A stretch of DNA of 7,100 bases from Thermodesulfovibrionales bacterium. Lineage in GTDB: Bacteria > Nitrospirota > Thermodesulfovibrionia > Thermodesulfovibrionales > UBA1546. The notes under the pieces are model-generated. The model saw only the letters and a program-made list of their open reading frames with translations. It searched no databases and had not been told where the DNA came from. Below, in pieces: positions 1 through 5,732 of the stretch. The stretch spans positions 1 through 7,100 of the forward strand of contig JASEHP010000084.1 in assembly GCA_030018605.1 (NCBI GenBank), in the 5' to 3' direction. The position numbers and the translations under genes were made by a program. Numbering within the stretch: the first letter of the stretch is position 1; the number at the start of each line of letters is the position of its first letter.

Positions 1-2
1 TG

Positions 3-55
3 TTGACTATCTCATCAAAAAAGGAGGTATGTCGCATTTGTATGGAACTTATACA
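3..55 (+). repeat. Left arm of a 53-bp perfect inverted repeat
   Basis: This stretch is the exact reverse complement of positions 7048-7100. Beyond position 55 the match weakens, but both copies keep a CTTGA core at the same offset, so the ancestral repeat was probably about 65 bp or more. The arm contains an A-run followed by AAGGAGGT and an 11-codon mini-ORF beginning MSHLYGTYT. It starts two bases from the window edge; those two bases are TG, as at many insertion-sequence tips. I do not recognise the family. It may be the end of an IS or MITE, or a dispersed repeat at which an assembly broke. Confidence 0.9.
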
Positions 56-60
56 GATTC

Positions 61-89
61 TTGACAACCCTTCTTTTGTTTGATAGGGT
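61..89 (+). promoter_or_regulatory. Candidate sigma-70 promoter of the GAF-hydrogenase operon
   Basis: A perfect -35 hexamer TTGACA (61-66) is followed by a 17-base spacer and the weak -10 hexamer TAGGGT (84-89), which is preceded by TGA and so has extended -10 character. A start about seven bases downstream would fall at the ATG at 96, giving a leaderless or near-leaderless transcript. That fits the absence of a good Shine-Dalgarno there. The -35 sits six bases past the inverted repeat. Confidence 0.45.
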
Positions 90-95
90 TATTTT

Positions 96-1151
96 ATGAA
101 GAGACAACAAGACAATATGTGCGCTCTCTGCGGCGAGCTTGCCAAGGCGCGCGGCCTTAATGCCACTCTGAATATCCTCGCAAAAAATATCACGGGAATA
201 ATGGATGTTAAAGGCTCTACAATCAGGCTGCTTGATGAAAAGGACCAGACACTTGAGATTGTGGCTGCATACGGCATGAGCAGGAAGTATCTGAAAAAGG
301 GCCCCGTTATCCTGAAAAAACACCCTGTTGACCAGAAGGTTCTTAGGGGGAAGGCTGTAAAGACAAAGAATATATTGAAAGAACCTCATGTGCTCTATCT
401 TGAAGAGGCTAAGAGAGAGGGTATCAAATCGGTGCTCAGCGTTCCGCTTATGGCAGAGAAAAAGGCCATCGGCGTTGTAAGGGTATATACGGCAGAGCCG
501 CATGATTTCTCTGCAGCAGAGGTAGCGAGGCTTAAGGGGCTTGCATTTCTGGGAGGCATACTTGCGGATAGGGCGAGGATATGGGATGAAATGCGTGCCC
601 TGATAAAAATAGCACAGACAATAAGTTCAACCCTTTCACTTGATGAGGTTCTCCAGATGATAGTGGAAAGCACTGCGAAAACATTAGGACTGAGGGGTTC
701 GTCTATCAGGCTTCTGAATGAGGAAAAAGGCACACTTGAGGCAATGGCGGCTTACGGCCTGAGCAGGGCTTATTTGGAAAAGGGCCCTGTTAAAGTAGCA
801 GAAAGTCCTTTAGACATGGAATGCCTGAAGTGCAGGATTATATCTATCCATGACATCAGAAAAGATAAAAGACTCCAGTATCCTGATGAGATAATCAAGG
901 AGGGGATACTGGCGCTTCTTTCTCTGCCGCTTATTGTCAGAGGAAAAGCGATAGGAGTCCTCAGGGTATACACATCTGTTCCCTATACCTTCAGCGAATC
1001 AGAGATAGATTTTCTTTCTGCCCTTGCATGTCAGGGCGCCATAGCAATAGAAAATGCACGCCTGTTTGAGCATATAAAAACCGAATATAAAGACCTGACA
1101 AGGGATGTCTGGAAATGGTATGACTGGGGAACGCACTTTCCAAAAATTTAA
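96..1151 (+). CDS. Tandem GAF-domain protein, first gene of the hydrogenase operon
   Basis: A 351-residue cytoplasmic protein made of two GAF domains, at about residues 15-160 and 165-325. The halves are clear duplicates: STIRLLDE, VAAYGMSRKYLKKGP and AIGVVRVYT in the first match SSIRLLNE, MAAYGLSRAYLEKGP and AIGVLRVYT in the second. GAF domains bind small ligands or cofactors, but no ligand can be assigned here. There is no kinase, cyclase, HTH or other output domain, and no signal peptide or membrane segment. The N terminus has a CxxC (C9, C12), and the C terminus is a tryptophan-rich tail, VWKWYDWG. Its end overlaps the beta-subunit gene by 47 bp, so the two are probably translationally coupled, suggesting a sensory or regulatory role for the hydrogenase (inference). 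The start at 96 has no strong ribosome binding site; ATG 117 is an alternative. Confidence 0.88.
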   Translation: MKRQQDNMCALCGELAKARGLNATLNILAKNITGIMDVKGSTIRLLDEKDQTLEIVAAYGMSRKYLKKGPVILKKHPVDQKVLRGKAVKTKNILKEPHVLYLEEAKREGIKSVLSVPLMAEKKAIGVVRVYTAEPHDFSAAEVARLKGLAFLGGILADRARIWDEMRALIKIAQTISSTLSLDEVLQMIVESTAKTLGLRGSSIRLLNEEKGTLEAMAAYGLSRAYLEKGPVKVAESPLDMECLKCRIISIHDIRKDKRLQYPDEIIKEGILALLSLPLIVRGKAIGVLRVYTSVPYTFSESEIDFLSALACQGAIAIENARLFEHIKTEYKDLTRDVWKWYDWGTHFPKI

Positions 1152-2250
1152 ACGTCTGATTCCCAAAAAGGCTTTTCTCCTGTGGCTTGATTCTTTGAAG
1201 AAAGATTACAAGCTTATAGGCCCTGTCAAAACAGGCAATCATGCTGTTTTTAAGGAAGTGGATTCTTCAGAAGAGCTTTTTATGGAATATGGAACCACCA
1301 TGCTCTCTCCGGGTAAACTTTTTCTCTATAAACCGAATGAAGAGCTTTTCAGATTCACATTTAATGAAAAGAACCCCTCCCCCATCCCCCTCCCTCAAGG
1401 GGAGGGGGCGAGGGGGAGGGTGACAGAGATTTTTTCATCCGAAAAAATCTCTGTAGACGAAATCCACTCAATGCCAGAAAAGCAGGTAATTGTAGGAGTG
1501 CATCCCTGCGATATGAATGCGATACTCTACCTTGACAGAACATTTCTTGGAGCGGTTAAAGACCCCCATTACGAGGCAAGGCGCAAAAATACCGTAATCA
1601 TCTCCTTAAACTGCGCGTATGTTTCAGAAAACTGTTTCTGCTCATCAGTCGGCACAGGGCCGTTTCTTCACGCTGCGTCAGGCTATGATATGCTCCTTAC
1701 CGCTTTTGAGAACGAATATCTTGTGGAAATAAAAAGCAGGAGGGTAGAAGAGCTGTTCGGGCTTAGAGGCAGAGGCGCAGGCAATGCTGAGTTAAGGCTT
1801 AAAGCAGAAAAGGAAAAATCAATAAAGTGGAAATTTAAGAAAACTGTAGATATTTCAGGGCTTGATAATATTTTTGCCGAAAATACAGGGCACCCTGTGT
1901 GGCAGCGGACAGCGGAAGAGAAATGCCTTTCATGCGGAAACTGCGTCATGGTATGCCCGACATGTTTTTGCTATGACATTAGAGATGAGATGAGCATGGA
2001 TCTTAAGACAGTAACAAGATACAGGTGCTTTGATGCATGTCAGGACATAAGGTTTGCAGAGGTCCACGGAGGCAATTTCAGGCAGAGGAGGGCTGCAAGG
2101 CTCAGGCAGTTTGTTACGCACAAGTTAGACCAGACAAATCAGTACGGAGTATCAGGGACTGTCGGATGCGGCAGATGCATAACATGGTGTCCGACAGGGA
2201 TTGACCTAATGGAGATAACAGAAGAGATACAGAGATATGAACCAGCTTAA
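1105..2250 (+). CDS. hydB: Group 3b [NiFe] hydrogenase (sulfhydrogenase) beta subunit, FeS electron-transfer protein
   Basis: A 381-residue cytoplasmic FeS protein of the HydB/HyhB (4Fe-4S dicluster) family. It carries electrons between the NiFe module and the FAD subunit; in the Pyrococcus enzyme it is also implicated in sulfur or polysulfide reduction. The N-terminal region has the family pattern LFLYKPNEELFRF and later VGVHPCD. The C-terminal cysteine clusters are C274, C277, C280, C284, C287 and C289 (CLSCGNCVMVCPTCFC), then C308/C312, then GCGRCITWCP with C355, C358 and C362. Where a fourth Cys might be expected ahead of the last motif there is Thr352. Residues about 90-117 are encoded by two palindromes and look like an insertion. 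The start is uncertain: ATG 1105 and ATG 1120 (GGAAA six bases upstream) are both possible. It overlaps the GAF gene by 47 bp and the gamma gene by 14 bp. Confidence 0.9.
   Translation: MSGNGMTGERTFQKFKRLIPKKAFLLWLDSLKKDYKLIGPVKTGNHAVFKEVDSSEELFMEYGTTMLSPGKLFLYKPNEELFRFTFNEKNPSPIPLPQGEGARGRVTEIFSSEKISVDEIHSMPEKQVIVGVHPCDMNAILYLDRTFLGAVKDPHYEARRKNTVIISLNCAYVSENCFCSSVGTGPFLHAASGYDMLLTAFENEYLVEIKSRRVEELFGLRGRGAGNAELRLKAEKEKSIKWKFKKTVDISGLDNIFAENTGHPVWQRTAEEKCLSCGNCVMVCPTCFCYDIRDEMSMDLKTVTRYRCFDACQDIRFAEVHGGNFRQRRAARLRQFVTHKLDQTNQYGVSGTVGCGRCITWCPTGIDLMEITEEIQRYEPA
1374..1420 (+). repeat. GC-rich palindromic repeat inserted in frame in hydB
   Basis: A near-perfect hairpin made almost only of C and then G runs. 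Positions 1375-1383 pair with 1412-1420 and 1386-1394 with 1400-1408 (9 bp each), separated by an AT/CGA internal bulge and closed by a TCAAG loop. It is read through in frame as PSPIPLPQGEGARGR, a low-complexity Pro/Gly/Arg peptide unlike the rest of the subunit. It resembles REP-type palindromes that spread through genomes and are sometimes tolerated within genes, like Rickettsia palindromic elements. I found no second copy in this window, so its repeat status is inferred from its character. Confidence 0.75.
1423..1454 (+). repeat. Perfect 14-bp stem hairpin within hydB
   Basis: ACAGAGATTTTTTC (1423-1436) and its exact reverse complement (1441-1454) flank an ATCC loop. It lies two bases after the GC-rich palindrome and is also translated in frame (about TEIFSSEKISV). 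The two hairpins together may form one composite inserted element. The descending arm has only an internal A/T-rich run and no U-tract follows, so it is not a typical terminator, although a strong RNA hairpin here could affect translation or mRNA stability. Confidence 0.8.
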
Positions 2251-3046
2251 ACCTTTAATAGCAAGGATAGAGGATGTAAAAATAGAGGCAGAGGGAGTTA
2301 AGACATACACTCTCTCAACAGGGTTTCCATTTCTTGCTGAACCGGGACAGTTTAATATGATAGGTTACCCGGGTGTCGGCGAAGCGCCCATATCCCTGAG
2401 CGCAATTATGCAGGACGGCTCCTTTAAGCACACGATAAAGTCTGTAGGAAGAGTGACGGATTTTTTGAAGGATTTTAAAAAAGGTGACGAGCTTTTCTTC
2501 AGGGGTCCTTACGGCAGAGGCTGGCCTGTTAAGAAGGCAGAGAAGAAAGATATTCTTATGATTGCAGGAGGCGTGGGGCTCGCGCCTCTCAGGCCGGTTA
2601 TTCAGATTATCTTGGACAGAGGAGAACTATTCGGCGATGTGAGCCTGATATGCGGGGCAAGAAATGAAAAGAATATGCTTTTCATGGACGAATTCAAAGA
2701 ATGGTCTGCTAAGATTTCGGTTTATTTGGCAGTTGATGAAGCTGTCCGGCCTGAGAAGTGGCAACATCATATCGGACTTGTTACCGATTTGCTTGACAGG
2801 GTAAGGATTAAACCTGAAAGGACAATTGCATTTATCTGCGGGCCTGAGATAATGATGCGTTTTATATGCAGGGGGCTTATGATGCATGGCATGTCGCAGT
2901 CATCGCTTTATGTATCGCTTGAAAGAAGGATGAAGTGCGGAATTGCCCAGTGCGGGCACTGCCAGCATTCAGGTTTATTTGTGTGCAAGGACGGCCCTGT
3001 ATTTTCATATAAAGAAGTGCGCGGGCTGCCGGATGGGGTGCTTTAG
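2237..3046 (+). CDS. hydG: Group 3b [NiFe] hydrogenase gamma subunit, FAD/NAD(P)-binding with 2Fe-2S cluster
   Basis: A 269-residue soluble flavoprotein of the ferredoxin-NADP reductase/PyrK-like family. It exchanges electrons between the FeS chain of the hydrogenase and NAD(P)(H). The N-terminal barrel (about 1-100) has the FAD-binding stretch around PISLSA and GPYGRGWPV. The nucleotide-binding domain begins with MIAGGVGLAPLRPV at about residue 108. The C-terminal CGIAQCGHCQ segment supplies C234, C239, C242 and C250, the ligand pattern for a [2Fe-2S] cluster as in PyrK. ATG 2237 lies inside the end of hydB (14-bp overlap), implying translational coupling; the first residues, MNQLKPLIARIEDVK, align naturally with family N termini. 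Whether it prefers NADP(H) or NAD(H) cannot be read from the sequence by eye. Confidence 0.92.
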   Translation: MNQLKPLIARIEDVKIEAEGVKTYTLSTGFPFLAEPGQFNMIGYPGVGEAPISLSAIMQDGSFKHTIKSVGRVTDFLKDFKKGDELFFRGPYGRGWPVKKAEKKDILMIAGGVGLAPLRPVIQIILDRGELFGDVSLICGARNEKNMLFMDEFKEWSAKISVYLAVDEAVRPEKWQHHIGLVTDLLDRVRIKPERTIAFICGPEIMMRFICRGLMMHGMSQSSLYVSLERRMKCGIAQCGHCQHSGLFVCKDGPVFSYKEVRGLPDGVL

Positions 3047-3125
3047 AAGTATCAGAGTATCAAAGTATCAGAGTGTCAGAGTTTTTGGTGCTTTGACACT
3101 TTGACGCTCTGACCCTATGACACTT
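3047..3125 (+). repeat. Intra-operon hairpin built from 8-bp tandem repeats
   Basis: Immediately after the hydG stop comes a run of 8-base units of the AGTATCAG/AGTGTCAG type (3049-3081), then a short loop (TTTTTGGTG), then a run of the complementary unit, CTTTGACA-like, from 3091 to about 3125. The 35-base arms match at 27 positions. The structure fills almost the whole 94-base gap between hydG and hydD, the only real intergenic gap in the operon. It could be a dispersed repeat, an mRNA-stabilising or processing hairpin, or a partial attenuator. There is no clear U-tract. Confidence 0.8.
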
Positions 3126-3140
3126 GACATTGGAGTTACT

Positions 3141-3914
3141 ATGAAAAGGCCGAGGCTTGGATTCTTTAAGTATTCATGCTGCATGGGATGTTCTTATTTT
3201 TTTGCCTATGTTCATAAACATGTCCATGAGGTGCTTGCGAGTTTTGATTTTGTATTTATAAAACTGCTTTCACGGAAAGGCACACCTGAAGGGCCGTTTG
3301 ACATAGCCCTTGTTGAAGGCACAATAACAGAGGCATGGCAGGTTGATGAGCTGAAGATGATAAGAGAACAGAGCAAAAAGCTTTTTGCGATAGGCTCATG
3401 CGCGGTGATCGGCGGCATCCCAGCTATAAAGGCAACAGCGCCGGAACTGGAGGTCGAAAAAAAGGTTTATAAAAACCTTTCTCCGATACATTCAATTAAA
3501 CCTCATGCGGTGGATGCATACGTGAAAGTGGACGGTTACATACGCGGATGCCCTCCTGCTGAGAGGGATTTATACGAAGCTCTTACATCTGTTCTTACAG
3601 GAAGGGAGCCTGATTTTCCTCAGCACAGCGTTTGCATTGAGTGCAAGCTGAAAGGGAATATATGCATTTTGATTGCGGATAATATGCCGTGCATGGGGCC
3701 TGTGACAAATGCAGGCTGCGGCGCGCTCTGCCCTTCAATGAACAGGGCGTGTTATTCATGCTTCGGGCCTATGAAGCAGGCAAATGCCCCTGCGCTTGCG
3801 AAAAAATTCAAGGCAATGGGAATATCGCGTGATGACATCATAAGGAAGTTTACGGAGTTTGGCGCTGATACAATTGAGTTCAGAAAAGCAGTGGAGACGG
3901 TTTATGAAGATTGA
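3141..3914 (+). CDS. hydD: Group 3b [NiFe] hydrogenase delta subunit (small subunit, three FeS clusters)
   Basis: A 257-residue NiFe-hydrogenase small subunit (NADH:ubiquinone oxidoreductase 20 kDa/NuoB-like family). It relays electrons from the NiFe site through proximal, medial and distal clusters. The proximal-cluster signature is C14 and C17 (CCMGC), C87 (GSCAVIGGIPA) and C137 (RGCPPAE). The C-terminal Cys-rich region has C165, C168, C175, C184, C193, C197, C204 and C207, enough for two more [4Fe-4S] clusters. There is no Tat signal, so the enzyme is cytoplasmic. I chose ATG 3141 because GGAG lies five bases upstream and the protein then begins MKRPRLGFFKYSCC, as in the family. An in-frame ATG at 3117 lies inside the upstream hairpin and has no ribosome binding site. 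The gene overlaps hydA by 11 bp. Confidence 0.93.
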   Translation: MKRPRLGFFKYSCCMGCSYFFAYVHKHVHEVLASFDFVFIKLLSRKGTPEGPFDIALVEGTITEAWQVDELKMIREQSKKLFAIGSCAVIGGIPAIKATAPELEVEKKVYKNLSPIHSIKPHAVDAYVKVDGYIRGCPPAERDLYEALTSVLTGREPDFPQHSVCIECKLKGNICILIADNMPCMGPVTNAGCGALCPSMNRACYSCFGPMKQANAPALAKKFKAMGISRDDIIRKFTEFGADTIEFRKAVETVYED

Positions 3915-5151
3915 TATAAATTACATAGCCCGCGTTGAGGGTGAGAGTTCTGTAAAGCTTGCGATTGAAAACGGAAAACTCAAGGAACTCAGGCTTAATA
4001 TCTGGGAGCCTCCGCGTTTTTTTGAAGGTTTTCTTGTGGGAAGGAAATTTGACGAGGTTCCCGACATAGTTGCAAGGATATGCGGCATATGTCCTGTGTC
4101 GCATATGACAACCGCGATAAGGGCAATGGAAAATGCGTTTGGTTTTACGCCTTCTTCTGAAGTTAAGAAAATACGAAAGATACTCGCCCTAAGCCAGATT
4201 CTCTCAAGCCATCTTGCGCACCTTTATGTCCTTGCGCTTCCGGATTTTTTCAGGCTTAATTCCGTTGTGGAGATGCTTCCGCATTATGAAAAGGAAATTA
4301 AAAGATTCCTGAGATTAAAGGATGCAGCAAACAGCATTACCGCCCTTTTCGGAGGCAGGGCATTGCATCCTGTCTCGATGGTTGTTGGCGGTTTTACAAA
4401 GGTTCCGTCAAAGGCTTATATAGAGAAGGCTGCAAAGGAACTTGAATCTCTGCATGAAGATGCTCTTGAAACGCTGAAAATGGTGTCAGGACTCAAATGC
4501 CCTGCTCTGGAAAATGATGCGGAGTTTGTAGCGTTAAAAGGCGATGATGAATACGCAATAAATGAAGGCATGATTTCATCCACAAAGGGGCTGAATATCA
4601 GAGAAGATGAATATATATCTCACTTTATTGAGGAAGAAGTCCCTTACTCAAATGCAAAGAGGACAATTATAAAAGATAGAGGCTCTTTCATGGCAGGAGC
4701 GCTTTCAAGAATTAATCTCGGATTTGATAATCTCTTGCCTGATGCAAAAAAGGCTTCGGAGGACATTGGCTTTAGAGGCGGCGGCAACCCTTTCCTTAAT
4801 AATCTTGCACAGGCTGTTGAGATAGTCCATGCCTTTCAGGAGTGCGCGGCGCTTCTCAGAGGGCTTTCGTTAAAAGAGTACTTTACTGATTTTAAGGTGA
4901 GGGAAAGCTCTGGCTCTGCTTTGACAGAGGCGCCGCGCGGGATGCTTTATCACTACTATGAGATAGACAGGAGCGGAATAGTAACAAAGGCAAATATCGT
5001 AACGCCGACAGCGCACAACTTTCTTAATCTTGAGGAGTCTCTCAAGAAGCTCGTGAGTGAAAATATTGATAAACCAGAAGAGGAACTGATTCTCATGTGC
5101 GAGATGCTAGTACGGGCGTATGACCCATGTTTTTCGTGTTCTGTGCACTAA
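3904..5151 (+). CDS. hydA: Group 3b [NiFe] hydrogenase alpha subunit (large, catalytic), without C-terminal extension
   Basis: A 415-residue catalytic subunit that binds the NiFe(CN)2CO centre and catalyses reversible H2 oxidation. The N-terminal IARVEGE motif is followed by the L1 motif RICGICPVSH with C60 and C63. The conserved segment EAPRGMLYHYYEID lies near residue 345. The L2 motif DPCFSCSVH supplies C409 and C412 and ends at His415. The stop codon directly follows that His, where most large subunits carry a short peptide that a maturation protease removes. The mature form therefore appears to be encoded directly. The start is ATG 3904, with GGAG about seven bases upstream, inside the end of hydD; a longer in-frame reading from 3859 would add 15 residues with no family support. 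The gene ends nine bases from a converging small gene, with no terminator between. Confidence 0.95.
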   Translation: MKIDINYIARVEGESSVKLAIENGKLKELRLNIWEPPRFFEGFLVGRKFDEVPDIVARICGICPVSHMTTAIRAMENAFGFTPSSEVKKIRKILALSQILSSHLAHLYVLALPDFFRLNSVVEMLPHYEKEIKRFLRLKDAANSITALFGGRALHPVSMVVGGFTKVPSKAYIEKAAKELESLHEDALETLKMVSGLKCPALENDAEFVALKGDDEYAINEGMISSTKGLNIREDEYISHFIEEEVPYSNAKRTIIKDRGSFMAGALSRINLGFDNLLPDAKKASEDIGFRGGGNPFLNNLAQAVEIVHAFQECAALLRGLSLKEYFTDFKVRESSGSALTEAPRGMLYHYYEIDRSGIVTKANIVTPTAHNFLNLEESLKKLVSENIDKPEEELILMCEMLVRAYDPCFSCSVH

Positions 5152-5160
5152 AAGCGTGTC

Positions 5161-5361
5161 TTATGCCAAGAGTATATTTTGTTCGTCGGCAGCTTCGTCT
5201 TTGAACAAAGGAATCCATTGATCCTTTTTTGTCTGGATAAACGTCATTTCTTTCTTGCAGGATTCGCATCTTCTGATTTCTGCTGCTTTAATGCCAAGAG
5301 ACATTGCTTCGGATGTAAGACCGGGATGGGAAACAGATGTATACTTATGTATGTGTTTCAT
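5161..5361 (-). CDS. Small CxxC protein of unknown function
   Basis: A 66-residue protein starting MKHIHKYTSVSHPGLTSEAM and containing RRCESCKKEMTFIQTKKDQW. The CxxC with nearby His residues suggests half of a zinc ribbon or a small metal-binding fold; there are too few Cys for a complete ribbon. No signal peptide or membrane segment is seen. The start is ATG 5361, with a strong AGGAGG eight bases upstream (5375-5370) and a good promoter further up, which argues for a real gene despite its size. An upstream ATG (5412) overlaps the promoter and is unlikely to be used. It converges on hydA nine bases away. I do not recognise a function. Confidence 0.75.
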   Translation of the reverse strand: MKHIHKYTSVSHPGLTSEAMSLGIKAAEIRRCESCKKEMTFIQTKKDQWIPLFKDEAADEQNILLA

Positions 5362-5383
5362 TTCTCTGCCCTCCTCTTTATTA

Positions 5384-5412
5384 AGAATAAATCCGCAGCG
5401 TCTTAATGTCAA
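5384..5412 (-). promoter_or_regulatory. Sigma-70 promoter of the small CxxC gene
   Basis: Reading the minus strand, a perfect -35 TTGACA (5412-5407) is followed by a 17-base spacer and the -10 hexamer TATTCT (5389-5384). The predicted start near 5377 leaves a short leader that contains the AGGAGG site of the gene. Confidence 0.65.
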
Positions 5413-5445
5413 TGTCTGTTTTAGAAAGCTTTAAATTACATTCTA

Positions 5446-5698
5446 AGGAGGCGGTATCTGTCTCTCGGCAATATTAACTGATAGATTGCCACCAAACACC
5501 TTTTCGCTTTTTGCAGAGACTTTTTGACAAATCTATGGCTCGTTACAGGTAATTTCAAAACTCGTTCCGAAGGCTTTCGGAACTCAGACAGTTGAAATTG
5601 CTTATCTTCCACTTCGCCGAGATTTGTTACCCAAAATTCTCTGATGCCGCTCAAAGGGTTCGATGGCAGGGTTTACTACAATCCAGACACAGCCTCCT
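5446..5698. repeat. About 250-bp nested palindrome with MITE-like ends
   Basis: The ends, 5446-5460 and 5684-5698, are inverted repeats matching at 13 of 15 bases (AGGAGGCGGTATCTG on the left). Inside, 5514-5534 pairs imperfectly with 5620-5644 (shared CAGAGA and ACAAATCT blocks), 5551-5558 pairs exactly with 5592-5599 (AATTTCAA), and the centre is a perfect 8-bp stem, 5564-5571 with 5576-5583, around a GGCT loop. This layered symmetry about one centre suggests a MITE-like non-autonomous element or a large structured RNA. No flanking target duplication is evident. A 72-codon minus-strand reading (5654-5436) spans most of it, but looks like a by-product. The element fills most of the gap between the CxxC gene and mazG. 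Confidence 0.6.
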
Positions 5699-5726
5699 GA
5701 AAGGTATTTAATTAATCTGCTATCAT
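5697..5726 (+). promoter_or_regulatory. Candidate promoter of mazG
   Basis: A -35-like CTGAAA (5697-5702), an 18-base spacer and an extended -10, TGC plus TATCAT (5718-5726). The -35 overlaps the right end of the palindromic element, so that element may supply half of the promoter. The predicted start falls at about 5733, the ATG of mazG itself, again suggesting a leaderless transcript. Confidence 0.5.
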
Positions 5727-5732
5727 AGTGAG

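Noticed and set aside
15..503. Long minus-strand ORF of 162 codons over the GAF gene
   Set aside because: It has no recognisable domain, opposes a clear GAF duplication, and runs into the terminal repeat; it is a shadow ORF.
1361..1543. Minus-strand ORF across the GC-rich palindrome, and the parallel plus-strand ORF 1241-1423
   Set aside because: Both are other-frame shadows of hydB; palindromes keep several frames open.
3047..3125. CRISPR-like array or intrinsic terminator
   Set aside because: The units are only 8 bp without spacers, and there is no U-tract after the stem; downstream genes are needed for the enzyme.
3117..3140. Upstream ATG extending hydD by 8 residues
   Set aside because: It lies within the period-8 hairpin without a ribosome binding site, whereas ATG 3141 has GGAG at good spacing and the family N terminus.
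3859..3903. Upstream ATG extending hydA by 15 residues
   Set aside because: The extra residues are a frame shadow of the hydD end; MKIDINYIARVEG is the family-like start and has GGAG upstream.
5436..5654. Minus-strand 72-codon ORF beginning MSGIREFWVTNLGEVEDKQF
   Set aside because: It lies almost wholly inside the nested palindrome, its SEFRKPSER stretch is encoded by the central hairpin, and it has no recognised domain or clear ribosome binding site. It may be a repeat-encoded peptide, but I cannot support it as a gene.
5446..5698. tRNA, rRNA or retron RNA in the mazG upstream region
   Set aside because: No cloverleaf, rRNA core sequence or reverse transcriptase is present; a structured element is the most that can be supported.
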